Positions 1 through 9,519 of a stretch of 64,000 nt of DNA are shown here, piece after piece (within the stretch, counting starts at the first letter, position 1; each line of letters opens with the position of its first letter). The notes under the pieces are model-generated. The model did no database searches, was not told where the DNA came from, and saw nothing but the letters and a program-made list of their open reading frames with translations. Origin of the DNA: Melioribacteraceae bacterium (GTDB lineage Bacteria > Bacteroidota > Ignavibacteria > Ignavibacteriales > Melioribacteraceae); assembly GCA_019638015.1 (NCBI GenBank), contig JAHBUP010000001.1:248001-312000 (forward strand). Direction: 5' to 3'. The translations under genes and the position numbers were made by a program.

Positions 1-33
1 AGCTCTTTGAAAAGCAAGTAATTAATACTTTCA

Positions 34-1365
34 TTAATAAATCTTTTGAATTTTCGCGGATCTAAAATAGTGAAGAAGTATTTCATCGAAGTTATGCCCT
101 AATTCACTCATAACAGCGGCTCCAATTTGGCATAAACCTACACCATGCCCCCAGCCTGCGCCTTCTATCAAAAATTTTTGAGGAAATCCATTAACAAAAT
201 TTAAAGCCGTTATTATGAATGCGGAACTATAAAGGTGTGTCTTTGAAAGAATTCTCCTAATCTCTAATTCCTTACCAATTGTAATTGTTTTTCTACTTCC
301 AACAATTTTTAATTTGATTAATCTACCAGAGCCGCCTCTTTCAACAGGTTCAAACTCAATTAAATCACCAAAATCAATTCCACTTTTTTCTTTAATTATA
401 GATTTTAACTCTTCTTGCGAGTATTCAATTTTCCATCGGAAGAAATCGGTTGTAGATCTATCAAAATCAACAAGTACCTGCGAAAGAATTTTTGGATCGG
501 AAGTATTGCAGTATGCATTTGGAGAACATCTTACCCATCTTGTAAAATCCTCCTCACTCGTTAAGTCAAATGAAACGCCATCCAGCTCAAATTTATAATC
601 AAAATTACAATCTAAATATTCATGTTTTTCATTTTCCCACACATTATGAAACGCTTCGGTTATACCACCACAGCATTTTGAAAACCTTGTATCACATATA
701 TTATTATTGTGCATTAGCACATAACCGCGTGTTGCCATAACTGCGGCATTAGCGTTATCATTAAACACCTTCGAAATTCCTTGATAACGCTGGCAATGAT
801 CATCCGCGCAAAAATCAAATAATTGATGATCCTGGCGGTCGTACCATTTAATTATTTCATTTTCTGTGATGTGGCTTGTTGTAATTGATTCTTCTTTGTT
901 TTTTTTCTTATCAAGCTGTGCCAATAGCCAGCTGCGCGAAATAATTGAATGCGCTTTGAGAGATTCGATAGAACAATTTGGGCTCATTTCTGAGGAGATC
1001 ACGCTAGTTAAATAATCTTCGAGAGAAATAAAATTGATGGCATGAATAAGACTATTATTAAGCACTAACTTAATACTGCCACGAAAACGCTGCTTCTCCT
1101 TTTTCATCCAATGAAAATCTTTACCAATAATTACATCATAGAGTAAAAAGGAATCGGATTCAACATCGGATGGTTTAAATAGGATTTCTTTTTCTTCCGC
1201 AATCTGCGCCCCATTCTGAAAAATTAATATTTTGCCTGAATTAATTTTTGCCTCAAATTCTCCATTTAATGGCTGGGGAATACCTTTTAGCAAATATTCT
1301 CCATACAAATCAAACCGAATTGAGGGCGCCTCAATTATACCAACACTAATTTTGGGTTCTTTCAT
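34..1365 (-). CDS. SpoIID/LytB domain protein
   Basis: 443 residues of the SpoIID/LytB family, whose founding member is a peptidoglycan lytic transglycosylase of sporulation; non-sporulating relatives are cell-wall proteins of unclear role. Seen: the YL-x-SVISSEM segment followed by ALKAHSIISRSW-like residues (about 118-150), the cysteine/glycine-rich KCCGG-x-T segment with a downstream VWEN, and the C-terminal GAGWGHGVGLCQIGA signature followed by an LLHYF end. These three blocks are the family core. No convincing signal peptide is visible, which is odd for a wall enzyme, so secretion is uncertain. It is divergent from the next gene, and the ATG at 1365 fits the family N-terminus. Confidence 0.85.
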   Translation of the reverse strand: MKEPKISVGIIEAPSIRFDLYGEYLLKGIPQPLNGEFEAKINSGKILIFQNGAQIAEEKEILFKPSDVESDSFLLYDVIIGKDFHWMKKEKQRFRGSIKLVLNNSLIHAINFISLEDYLTSVISSEMSPNCSIESLKAHSIISRSWLLAQLDKKKNKEESITTSHITENEIIKWYDRQDHQLFDFCADDHCQRYQGISKVFNDNANAAVMATRGYVLMHNNNICDTRFSKCCGGITEAFHNVWENEKHEYLDCNFDYKFELDGVSFDLTSEEDFTRWVRCSPNAYCNTSDPKILSQVLVDFDRSTTDFFRWKIEYSQEELKSIIKEKSGIDFGDLIEFEPVERGGSGRLIKLKIVGSRKTITIGKELEIRRILSKTHLYSSAFIITALNFVNGFPQKFLIEGAGWGHGVGLCQIGAAVMSELGHNFDEILLHYFRSAKIQKIY

Positions 1366-1518
1366 ATTTCACTATTGTTCTAAAATTTGTTCTAAATATA
1401 CTAACCTAATCTTTAATAAAGTAGAAGCTAATTATTGGGTGTTCTAATCAAAATTGAGCAAAAAATGGATTTATTAATAAAATCAGATTTATTATCTTTA
1501 ATTAAAAAATTACAAAAA

Positions 1519-2403
1519 ATGAGCTACCGGATACTTTTATTTTATAAATACGTAAAATTCAGCAACCCCGAACAATTTCGTAACGATCACCTAAAATTTT
1601 GCACTGAAAATGATATTCTTGGACGGGTATGGATTTCTGATGAGGGGATCAATGGCACGGTATCGGGATTATTAGAAAACATTTCCCGCTACAAACAAGA
1701 AGTAAAAAAGTACCCCGAATTCGCCGATCTCTGGTTCAAGGAGGATCAATATGAGCAGCACGCATTCAACAAAATACATGTTAGAGTAAAAAAGGAAATT
1801 GTTAACGCAAGTTTTGGAAAGGTTGATCTTTCAAAAACGGGGAAAAGATTAGAACCGAATCAGCTTTTAGAATTATATAAAAGCAACACCGACTTTTTAA
1901 TTGTTGATGCAAGAAATGATTATGAGAGTAAAATTGGCAAGTTTAAAAATGCCGTAACTCCGCAAATGAACACATTTAGAGACTGGCCGCGGATAGCGGA
2001 AGAGTTAAAGGAGTATAAAAATAAAACTGTTATAACTTACTGCACCGGCGGGATAAGATGTGAAAAAGCATCCGCTTATTTAGTAGAAAATGGCTTTACA
2101 GATGTGTACCAACTTAATGGCGGAATATGGAATTTCATTAATCAACATCCTGATACATATTGGGAAGGAAGCATGTTTGTATTTGATGAGAGAAGAATTG
2201 TTTCTCCTAATAATAAAGATGATTTAAAACATACCGGAAAATGTTTTTACTGCGGAACACCGGCATCTTACTATATTAACTGCCACAATCAAAGCTGCGA
2301 TATAATTATTGTAACTTGCGATACTTGTAAGGAGATAAATAAATACTGCTGTTCCGATGAATGCCGCAATTCACCCAATCAAAGAACACGAATACATGGT
2401 TAA
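1519..2403 (+). CDS. trhO: tRNA uridine(34) hydroxylase TrhO (rhodanese family, YceA-like)
   Basis: Rhodanese-domain protein of the TrhO/YceA family, which hydroxylates the wobble uridine of tRNAs on the way to 5-(carboxy)methoxyuridine. The start at 1519 gives 294 residues beginning MSYRILLFYKYVKF, which matches the usual N-terminus (a short ferredoxin-fold domain). The frame stays open upstream to a TTG at 1435 and an ATG at 1465, but those extra residues look unlike the family. The rhodanese active-site loop reads CTGGIRCEKA, as in this family. A cysteine-rich C-terminal tail (CFYCG, CHNQSCD, CDTCKE, YCCSDEC) is typical of the longer bacterial forms and may bind metal. No clear Shine-Dalgarno is visible. 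Confidence 0.9.
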   Translation: MSYRILLFYKYVKFSNPEQFRNDHLKFCTENDILGRVWISDEGINGTVSGLLENISRYKQEVKKYPEFADLWFKEDQYEQHAFNKIHVRVKKEIVNASFGKVDLSKTGKRLEPNQLLELYKSNTDFLIVDARNDYESKIGKFKNAVTPQMNTFRDWPRIAEELKEYKNKTVITYCTGGIRCEKASAYLVENGFTDVYQLNGGIWNFINQHPDTYWEGSMFVFDERRIVSPNNKDDLKHTGKCFYCGTPASYYINCHNQSCDIIIVTCDTCKEINKYCCSDECRNSPNQRTRIHG

Positions 2404-2528
2404 AAACTCAAACTAAATAATTCAGAAAGCCGGGACTGTTTTATTTATAAATCTCCGATAATAAGAGATTCCCACTTTCAAAATTGAAAGCAAAACCCAT
2501 TATTTAAATAATTTTTTTAGAGTATTCG

Positions 2529-2559
2529 TTGAAATTGCCATCTTATATAATTACTTTTG
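2529..2559 (+). promoter_or_regulatory. Candidate Bacteroidota-type promoter upstream of gltBD
   Basis: GTTG (TTG at 2529-2531), a 20-base spacer, then TACTTTTG at 2552-2559. This fits the Bacteroidota primary-sigma pattern TTTG-N19/21-TAnnTTTG, with transcription expected near 2566. Confidence 0.5.
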
Positions 2560-2604
2560 CACAAAAAATAAAACCGCTTTCACAAAAAGCATAAAATCAT
2601 CTCG

Positions 2605-2626
2605 TAAACAGTCAAAACACTGTTTA
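2605..2626. promoter_or_regulatory. Perfect inverted repeat TAAACAGT-N6-ACTGTTTA
   Basis: Arms 2605-2612 and 2619-2626 are exact reverse complements around CAAAAC. The site lies about 40 bases downstream of the predicted transcription start, where it could be a repressor operator or an RNA hairpin in the gltB leader. No T-tract follows, so a terminator is unlikely. Confidence 0.45.
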
Positions 2627-2680
2627 GTTTAAGATAAGCCCACAAGGCAGATAAATAAGTAATTACACTTGGGTTTATAA

Positions 2681-2893
2681 GAATTTGATCAGGAATATAA
2701 TGAACATAATAAATTCTCTTATAATGAAGTTTGGGTTAATTATGAGCCATTATATCAATCAGGTTGGGAATGGATTGCTAAGTTTATTAGTTCGCATAAA
2801 TTCCTCAAAGATGATTTTAATGCGAACGTCTCGATAACCCTACATAGGAAATCAAACAACGCCTTAAAGTTTTTGTATCCTTTCAGTAAATAA
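2681..2893 (+). pseudogene. Start-less ORF remnant upstream of gltB
   Basis: Between a TAA at about 2678-2680 and a TAA at 2891-2893 lies an open frame of 70 codons with protein-like composition (for example WVNYEPLYQSGWEWIAKF) but no ATG or GTG start. It could be the 3' remnant of a decayed gene or a chance open frame in AT-rich DNA. I do not recognise the peptide. Confidence 0.3.
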
Positions 2894-2953
2894 TCATTTA
2901 AGAAGTTTTGATTGCCGAATAATCAATAACCGATTGTCTCAGAGGAGAATTGA

Positions 2954-5900
2954 ATGGAGAGCAGTAACTATAACTTTAGAAGAGCCGATGGCAAATTAAA
3001 TAGGGTCGGAATGTATGATCCTAAATTTGAGCATGATAACTGCGGTGTTGGATTTATTGCAAAGTTAGATGGAATTCCAACTCATACTGTAATTGAAAAT
3101 TCAATAACGGTACTTGTTAATTTGGAACATCGCGGTGCGCTTGGTGGCGATAAAGCAACTGGTGATGGCGCTGGTATTATGAGCCAAATTCCCGATGACT
3201 TCTTTCGCCCGGTTCTTCAAGATTTAGGAATTACTCTTCCCTCAATTGGAGATTATGGGGTTGGAATGATTTTTATGCCTAATCAAAAAAGACTGATTAA
3301 TAAATACAAAAAAATTATTGAAAGAATTGTAAAAGAAGAAGGGGGCATAGTTCTGGGATGGCGTGATGTTCCGGTTGACTCATCAATTATTGGAGAATTA
3401 GCAAAGAATAATGAACCATTAATTCTTCAATTATTTATTGACCGTGATAAAATAGAACAAGATTCTTTTGAAAGAAAACTTTATGTAATTAGAAGATTAG
3501 CCGAAAAAGAAATTGCAAATTTACCTGAAGATTCATCCCAGTTTTATGTGTGTACTTTATCGAGCTACCGAATTGTTTACAAGGGATTATTAACCGCAAG
3601 TCAGCTTCCCGTATATTATCCTGATCTTTCAGATCCAAGATTTAAATCAAATTTTGGAGTTGCTCACCAAAGATACAGCACTAATACATTACCAACATGG
3701 AATCTTGCTCAGCCGTTCAGATATATTGCTCATAATGGTGAAATAAATACATTGAGCGGAAACATTAATAGAATGAAAGCTCGTGAGTATAGATTAACTT
3801 CAGAACTCTTTGGCGACGACATTGAAAAAATTAAACCAATTATAGTTGAAGATGGAAGCGACTCGGCAATATTTGATAATGTTCTAGAATTATTAGCCCT
3901 TGGAGGAAGATCACTTCCTCACGCAATGATGATGATGGTGCCTGAAGCATACGGTCCTAAAATTCAAATGAGTGAAGATAAAAGGGCATTCTACGATTTC
4001 CACTCGGCGATTATGGAACCATGGGATGGACCAGCAGCAATTGTATTTGCAGATAATCGTTATCTCGGTGGAATTCTTGATCGAAATGGTCTGAGACCGG
4101 CAAGATATACAATAACTAGTGATGGATATGTTGTTCTGGCGTCCGAAACCGGAGTGCTCGATATCGACCCGGAAAAAATTATAAAACGCAGTAGACTTTC
4201 TCCGGGCAAAATGCTTTTAGCAGATTTTCAACAACACCGTGTTGTACCGGATAAAGAAATAAAATCTAAAATTTCAAGACAAAAACCTTATAGAAGATGG
4301 ATTAGAGAAAATATAATTATTATGCGCGGATTATTTAATCCAGCAAATGCTCCAAAAGAAAATGAAGAAAGTCTTCTTCAACTCCAACATGCTTTTGGAT
4401 ATACTGATGAGGAATTAAAATTAGTAATTAATCCTATGGCTTCACGCGGGCAAGAAGCTGTTGGTTCAATGGGTAATGATACCCCATTGGCAATTCTTTC
4501 GGAAATTCCTCATCTCCTTTTCTATTATTTTAAACAGAGATTTGCGCAGGTTACAAATCCCGCAATCGATCCATTACGGGAAGAGCTGGTAATGTCGCTC
4601 GAAAGTTTTGTTGGCGGTGAAGGAAGTTTACTTGAAGAAGCGCCCTCAAATTTTAGAGGATTTAAATTCTCGCATCCTATTTTAACAAGAGATGATTTAT
4701 TGAGAATTGAACAGGCCAACCATCCAAGTGTAAATGTAGAATATATAGATATTCTATTTGATAGAAACAAAGACGAAAACGCACTCGAGAATGCACTTAA
4801 TTCTGTATTTGAACAAGCTGATAATTCAATTACAGATGGTATCTCAATTATAGTTTTAACAGATAGAAATATCTCTCACGAAAAAGTGCCAATCCCTTCA
4901 TTACTTGCTGTATCGGGACTTCATCATCATCTCATTAAAAAAGGTATGCGCACGCAAACAAGTATTGTAATAGATACCGGTGAAGTTAGAGAAGTAATGA
5001 ATTATGCCATGCTAATTAGTTATGGCGCCGATGCAATTTGCCCATATTTAGTTTTGAGTACTGTTAAGGGAATGGCTGAAAAGGGAATGCTCGAGACAAA
5101 ACTAAAACCTGAAGAGGCAATTGACGCATATATTGTTGCGGTTAAAAAGGGATTGCTCAAAACAATGAGTCGTCTCGGTATATCAACACTTCACAGTTAT
5201 TTTGCCGCTCAAACCTTTGAAGCGGTTGGAATTTCACAAAATGTAATTGATAAGTATTTCTGCGGAACAATAACTCGGCTTAGCGGAATTGATCTCCCAG
5301 AAATTCAAAGAGAAGCAATAATGAGGCATAACTCAGGATTTCCTTCTCATGGTAGAATGAAAAATCTACTCGATGCCGGGGGTGAATATACTATCAGAAA
5401 TAATGGTGAAAAACATTTCTGGAATCAAAACACAATTTCACAGCTTCAGCTTGCAACTAAAACTAATGATTATGATGTATTCAAAAGTTATATAAAATTA
5501 GTCAACGATGATGAATCGGCTCCACGTACTATTAGAAGTCTGCTTGAATTTAAAGAACGAAAATCAATATCAATTGATGAAGTTGAATCGGTAGAAAGCA
5601 TAATCAAAAGATTTGTTGTGTCGGCGATGTCGTTCGGTTCAATCTCGCGCGAAGCTCATGAGTCAATTGCAATTGCGGTAAATAGAATTGGATCGAAGAG
5701 CAATAGCGGAGAAGGGGGAGAAGATATCGCAAGATTAAAACCAAACGCCGATGGAGATATTGCGGCATCAAAAGTAAAACAGATTGCTTCGGGAAGATTT
5801 GGCGTTACACCCGAATATTTAATTAACGCCGAAGAACTGCAGATAAAAGTTGCTCAAGGTGCAAAACCGGGAGAAGGGGGACAACTTCCAGGACATAAGG

Positions 5901-7522
5901 TTTCGGATGAAATTGCCAGGGTTCGTCATACAACTCCCGGCGTAACATTAATTTCACCTCCTCCGCATCATGATATTTATTCTATTGAAGATTTAGCTCA
6001 GCTTATTTATGATTTGAAATGTGTTAACCCAAGAGCGAAAGTATCTGTTAAACTTGTTTCAGAATCGGGAGTAGGAACTATTGCGGCCGGTGTTGCAAAA
6101 GCTAAAGCCGATCTCGTTTTAATTTCAGGATATGAAGGGGGAACCGGTGCCTCACCTCTCACATCAATTAAACATACTGGCGTTCCGTGGGAAATTGGAC
6201 TCGCCGAAACTCATCAAACTCTTATTCATAATAAATTAAGAGATAAGATTCGTGTGCAAGTTGATGGTCAATTAAAAACCGGAAGAGATATTGCGATTGC
6301 GATATTGCTTGGTGCCGAGGAATTTGGATTCGCTACTTCAGTTCTAATTACTCTTGGTTGTATTATGCTCAGAAAATGTCATCAAAATACCTGCTCTGTT
6401 GGTGTTGCTACTCAAGATCCGGAATTGAGAAAAAAGTTTGGAGGAAAGCCCGAGTATGTTGAAAGATATTTCAAATTTTTGGCTCAAGATTTAAGAGAAG
6501 TAATGGCGAAACTAGGTTTCCGAACAATTGAGGAAATGATTGGTCATACAGAAGTACTTGGTTATAATCCTCCAAAAGAATTATGGAAAGGTTCTAAGTT
6601 TGATCTCGATCCTTTATTTAATTCAATGGTTGATACCGCCGGAAAATCTTGTTGTTCGGTTGGCCCTACACCTATTGATACATATGATAATGAGCTGATG
6701 GAAATGGTAAAGCCCGCGCTTAATGAGAAGAAACCAATTGAATTGAATCTTCCTCTAAAAAATATTTATAGAACGGTTGGTGCCCGTTTGAGCGGTGAAA
6801 TTGTAAAAAGGTATGGAGCTGAAGGATTACCAGAAGACACAATTAAAATTAATTTTACAGGTTCCGGAGGTCAAAGCTTTGGCGCTTTCTTAGCTCCCGG
6901 CATAACATTGAAGATTGAGGGGGACGTAAATGATTATCTAGGAAAGGGAATGTCGGGTGGGAGAATTATTGTTGTTCCACCGGCTAAATCTAATTTTACC
7001 CCTGAAGAAAATGTTATTTGCGGTAATGTCGTTCTCTATGGAGCAACCGGCGGTGAGATATACGTTAATGGAAAAGCTGGTGAGCGATTTGCGATTAGAA
7101 ATAGCGGGGCTAAAATTGTTGTTGAAGGAATTGGCGATCATGGCTGTGAATATATGACTGGCGGAATTGTTGTTAGTCTTGGATCAACTGGAAAAAACTT
7201 TGCCGCGGGTATGAGTGGAGGTATTGCATATATTTATGATCAGTCACAATTATTCGATACAAAATGTAATCTTGATATGGTGGATCTGGAAACAGTATGG
7301 CATCAAAACGATAAACTGTTCTTGAAAACAATGCTTGAAAGACATTTATATTTTACTAATAGTCCACTTGCTAAAACTATTCTACAAAAATGGGATTCGC
7401 AATTACCGATGTTCGTAAAGGTTATGCCGATAGATTATAGAAAATCATTAGAAAGAATGAAAATGAGCGAATATCCGGATATTGATACAGTTGCAGTAAC
7501 CGAGGAGGTATTCAATGGCTAA
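2954..7522 (+). CDS. gltB: Glutamate synthase (GOGAT) large subunit
   Basis: 1522 residues, full length for GltB. With GltD it converts glutamine plus 2-oxoglutarate to two glutamates in the cytoplasm. The N-terminal class II amidotransferase nucleophile is Cys30 (DNCGVGF), preceded by a propeptide that must be removed. The FMN synthase domain carries the 3Fe-4S cysteines C1136-x5-C1142-x4-C1147 (CIMLRKCHQNTC). The C-terminal glycine-rich beta-helix domain follows (GATGGEIYVNG, GIGDHGCEYMTGG). AGAGGAG lies 6 bases before the ATG. The last 8 bases overlap gltD (ATGGCTAA), so the two are translationally coupled. Confidence 0.97.
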   Translation: MESSNYNFRRADGKLNRVGMYDPKFEHDNCGVGFIAKLDGIPTHTVIENSITVLVNLEHRGALGGDKATGDGAGIMSQIPDDFFRPVLQDLGITLPSIGDYGVGMIFMPNQKRLINKYKKIIERIVKEEGGIVLGWRDVPVDSSIIGELAKNNEPLILQLFIDRDKIEQDSFERKLYVIRRLAEKEIANLPEDSSQFYVCTLSSYRIVYKGLLTASQLPVYYPDLSDPRFKSNFGVAHQRYSTNTLPTWNLAQPFRYIAHNGEINTLSGNINRMKAREYRLTSELFGDDIEKIKPIIVEDGSDSAIFDNVLELLALGGRSLPHAMMMMVPEAYGPKIQMSEDKRAFYDFHSAIMEPWDGPAAIVFADNRYLGGILDRNGLRPARYTITSDGYVVLASETGVLDIDPEKIIKRSRLSPGKMLLADFQQHRVVPDKEIKSKISRQKPYRRWIRENIIIMRGLFNPANAPKENEESLLQLQHAFGYTDEELKLVINPMASRGQEAVGSMGNDTPLAILSEIPHLLFYYFKQRFAQVTNPAIDPLREELVMSLESFVGGEGSLLEEAPSNFRGFKFSHPILTRDDLLRIEQANHPSVNVEYIDILFDRNKDENALENALNSVFEQADNSITDGISIIVLTDRNISHEKVPIPSLLAVSGLHHHLIKKGMRTQTSIVIDTGEVREVMNYAMLISYGADAICPYLVLSTVKGMAEKGMLETKLKPEEAIDAYIVAVKKGLLKTMSRLGISTLHSYFAAQTFEAVGISQNVIDKYFCGTITRLSGIDLPEIQREAIMRHNSGFPSHGRMKNLLDAGGEYTIRNNGEKHFWNQNTISQLQLATKTNDYDVFKSYIKLVNDDESAPRTIRSLLEFKERKSISIDEVESVESIIKRFVVSAMSFGSISREAHESIAIAVNRIGSKSNSGEGGEDIARLKPNADGDIAASKVKQIASGRFGVTPEYLINAEELQIKVAQGAKPGEGGQLPGHKVSDEIARVRHTTPGVTLISPPPHHDIYSIEDLAQLIYDLKCVNPRAKVSVKLVSESGVGTIAAGVAKAKADLVLISGYEGGTGASPLTSIKHTGVPWEIGLAETHQTLIHNKLRDKIRVQVDGQLKTGRDIAIAILLGAEEFGFATSVLITLGCIMLRKCHQNTCSVGVATQDPELRKKFGGKPEYVERYFKFLAQDLREVMAKLGFRTIEEMIGHTEVLGYNPPKELWKGSKFDLDPLFNSMVDTAGKSCCSVGPTPIDTYDNELMEMVKPALNEKKPIELNLPLKNIYRTVGARLSGEIVKRYGAEGLPEDTIKINFTGSGGQSFGAFLAPGITLKIEGDVNDYLGKGMSGGRIIVVPPAKSNFTPEENVICGNVVLYGATGGEIYVNGKAGERFAIRNSGAKIVVEGIGDHGCEYMTGGIVVSLGSTGKNFAAGMSGGIAYIYDQSQLFDTKCNLDMVDLETVWHQNDKLFLKTMLERHLYFTNSPLAKTILQKWDSQLPMFVKVMPIDYRKSLERMKMSEYPDIDTVAVTEEVFNG

Positions 7523-8945
7523 ACCAACAGGATTTTTAGAATTTCAGAGGGAGAATCCTTCCAAACTTCCAATTGAATCTAGAGTAAAAAATTTCAATGA
7601 GTTTGAAATTTTCCTACCGGAGGATAAATTAATAAATCAAGCAGCTCGTTGTATGGATTGTGGAATTCCTTACTGCCATTCATATGGGTGTCCTGTCGGT
7701 AACAGAATACCCGACTGGAATGATATGGTTTATAGAAATCAATGGAAGTCTGCTCTAGATCTTCTTCACTCAACAATCAATTTTCCCGAATTCACAGGGC
7801 GTGTTTGTCCTGCACCATGTGAGCATTCGTGTACGCTTGCTATAAATACTTCACCGGTTTCAATAAAACATATTGAACTTCAGATAGTTGAAAGAGGATG
7901 GAAGGAAGGGTGGATAGTTCCGGAACCGGCACCATTTAAAACAGGAAAAAAAGTTGCGATTATTGGAAGCGGTCCCGCAGGCTTGAGCGCAGCGCAGCAA
8001 CTAGCTAGAAAGGGACACGATGTTGTTGTGTTCGAAAAGAGTGATAGAATTGGAGGATTATTAAGATATGGTATTCCCGATTTTAAATTGGATAAGAGTA
8101 CTATCGATAGACGAATTGCACAAATGGAAGCAGAAGGAGTAGTATTTGAACCTTCTGTTAATGTTGGAGTTGATATTTCAGCGCACTATCTTAAAAGAAC
8201 TTTCGATTCAGTTATTATTGCCGCAGGCTCAACCGTTCCTCGCGATTTACAAATTCCGGGGCGAGAGTTAAATGGCGTTCATTTTGCAATGGAATTTTTA
8301 ACACAGCAGAATAGAATTAATGCGGGAGATACTATTCCAGAAGAAAAAATATTAAACGCAAAAGGTAAACATGTTGTAGTTATTGGAGGAGGAGATACCG
8401 GATCAGATTGTGTGGGTACTTCGATTAGGCAGGGTGCGGCAAAAGTAACTCAAGTTGAAATTTTGCCAAAACCGCCGGTTAATCGAACCGAAAGTAATTC
8501 GTGGCCGGCTTGGCCTCAAATACTTTTTACTTCCACTTCTCATGAAGAAGGCTGCGAAAGATTATGGTCTCTATCTGCAAAATCATTTGAAGGAAAAAAT
8601 GGAAATGTAACTGGAGTTAATTTTATAGAATTAAACTGGAGCGAGCCAGATAAAACCGGCATGAGAAAATTTGAGGAAGTGATTAATTCAAATAAAATTA
8701 TTAAAGCTGATCTGGTTTTACTTGCAATGGGATTTGTTCATGTTGAACATGGAAGTATTATCAAGGAGTTGAAAATAAATACCGATAACCGGGGAAATAT
8801 TATAGTTGATAAAAACTTTATGACGACTGAGGAGGGTTTTTTTGCCGCGGGTGATTCTGTGCTCGGCGCATCACTGGTTGTACGTGCTTTTAATGCAGGA
8901 AGAAGAGTTGCTTCTGCAGTAGATAATTTTCTAATGAAGTCTTAA
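7515..8945 (+). CDS. gltD: Glutamate synthase small subunit (NADPH)
   Basis: 476 residues, normal GltD length. It is the FAD-dependent reductase that passes NAD(P)H electrons to GltB. Seen: the N-terminal 4Fe-4S cysteine clusters (CMDCGIPYCHSYGCP, then CPAPCEHSC), the FAD Rossmann motif GSGPAGLSAAQ, the NAD(P)H motif GGGDTGSDC, and the C-terminal FAD-binding GDSVLGASLVV segment. It overlaps the gltB stop by 8 bases and is followed by a strong hairpin terminator. Confidence 0.97.
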   Translation: MAKPTGFLEFQRENPSKLPIESRVKNFNEFEIFLPEDKLINQAARCMDCGIPYCHSYGCPVGNRIPDWNDMVYRNQWKSALDLLHSTINFPEFTGRVCPAPCEHSCTLAINTSPVSIKHIELQIVERGWKEGWIVPEPAPFKTGKKVAIIGSGPAGLSAAQQLARKGHDVVVFEKSDRIGGLLRYGIPDFKLDKSTIDRRIAQMEAEGVVFEPSVNVGVDISAHYLKRTFDSVIIAAGSTVPRDLQIPGRELNGVHFAMEFLTQQNRINAGDTIPEEKILNAKGKHVVVIGGGDTGSDCVGTSIRQGAAKVTQVEILPKPPVNRTESNSWPAWPQILFTSTSHEEGCERLWSLSAKSFEGKNGNVTGVNFIELNWSEPDKTGMRKFEEVINSNKIIKADLVLLAMGFVHVEHGSIIKELKINTDNRGNIIVDKNFMTTEEGFFAAGDSVLGASLVVRAFNAGRRVASAVDNFLMKS

Positions 8946-8965
8946 TTAAGTAAGAGTTAGAAATA

Positions 8966-8998
8966 GGTGTTTATGCTATTATTTAATACATAAACACC
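8966..8998. terminator. Bidirectional terminator between gltD and panD
   Basis: GGTGTTTATG (8966-8975) pairs perfectly with CATAAACACC (8989-8998), and outer bases TAGAA/TTCTA extend the stem. It sits between convergent genes and probably serves both. Confidence 0.75.
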
Positions 8999-9012
8999 GA
9001 GTTCTAAATAAA

Positions 9013-9378
9013 CTAATTCCAGTCGTTTTCTTCTTTTATAACAATTTTATTGTTTTCATCAACAAAAACTATTTTAGGTTGATGACTCTCCGCATCTTTT
9101 TCATCGAGATGAACATAACTGGCAATAATTAGTAAATCACCTTTTTGAACAAGTCGGGCAGCCGCGCCATTAACACTTATCTCTCCATCTGTTCCCTCAA
9201 TTACAAAAGTCGAAAAGCGATTTCCATTATTTAAATTATAGATTTCAACTTTTTGGAACTGCCTTAATTTTGCCGCATCAATTAATTTTTTATCAATTAA
9301 AAAGCCTTCATCCTGATTAAAGTTAACTTTTGTAGTTACCGCCCGCTCAATCTTCGAATTTAATATTTGAATCATCAT
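9013..9378 (-). CDS. panD: PanD-like aspartate 1-decarboxylase homologue lacking the pyruvoyl serine
   Basis: 121 residues alignable with bacterial PanD, which makes beta-alanine for pantothenate and CoA after self-cleavage between Gly24 and Ser25 creates a pyruvoyl group. Family residues seen: Lys9, NGNRFST (Arg54, Thr57) and SVNGAAA. At the cleavage site the usual EGS-x-x-ID reads EGFLID: the serine is absent through a one-residue shortening, and no Ser, Thr or Cys occupies the position. The usual Tyr58 is Phe. The reading frame is intact, so this is not a simple frameshift. It may be a pseudoenzyme or a variant; the panD symbol marks homology only. Confidence 0.8.
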   Translation of the reverse strand: MMIQILNSKIERAVTTKVNFNQDEGFLIDKKLIDAAKLRQFQKVEIYNLNNGNRFSTFVIEGTDGEISVNGAAARLVQKGDLLIIASYVHLDEKDAESHQPKIVFVDENNKIVIKEENDWN

Positions 9379-9490
9379 TCTTATTCCATCTCTTTTTGTT
9401 TTATTGCAAAGTTACATCAGCAAGTTTATTAATGAAAGAAGGCTAAAGTAAAATCGTAATTCTTCTGAATATAAAAAAGCAGCGATTTGC

Positions 9491-9498
9491 TATCTTTG
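9491..9498 (+). promoter_or_regulatory. Candidate -7 element TATCTTTG
   Basis: Matches TAnnTTTG, 22 bases before the ATG at 9520. No good TTTG lies at the expected upstream spacing, so this is only a half-supported promoter. Confidence 0.35.
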
Positions 9499-9519
9499 AA
9501 CTAAATAATTCTTCAAACT

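Larger units (their letters stand above)
2404..2953. other. Long intergenic leader upstream of gltB
   Basis: 550 bases without an intact gene. It contains a Bacteroidota-type promoter (2529-2559), an 8-bp perfect inverted repeat (2605-2626) and an open frame without a start codon (2681-2893). The gltB Shine-Dalgarno, AGAGGAG, lies just before 2954. The promoter position implies a 5' leader of roughly 390 bases, which is long enough for attenuation or riboregulation. I do not recognise a known riboswitch. Confidence 0.6.

Noticed and set aside
1435..1518. Longer TTG or ATG starts for trhO
   Set aside because: Extra residues are not family-like and MSYRILLFYKY matches the expected N-terminus.
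9013..9378. Frameshift explanation for the missing PanD serine
   Set aside because: The frame matches PanD before and after the site without a shift; a clean one-residue loss is seen instead.
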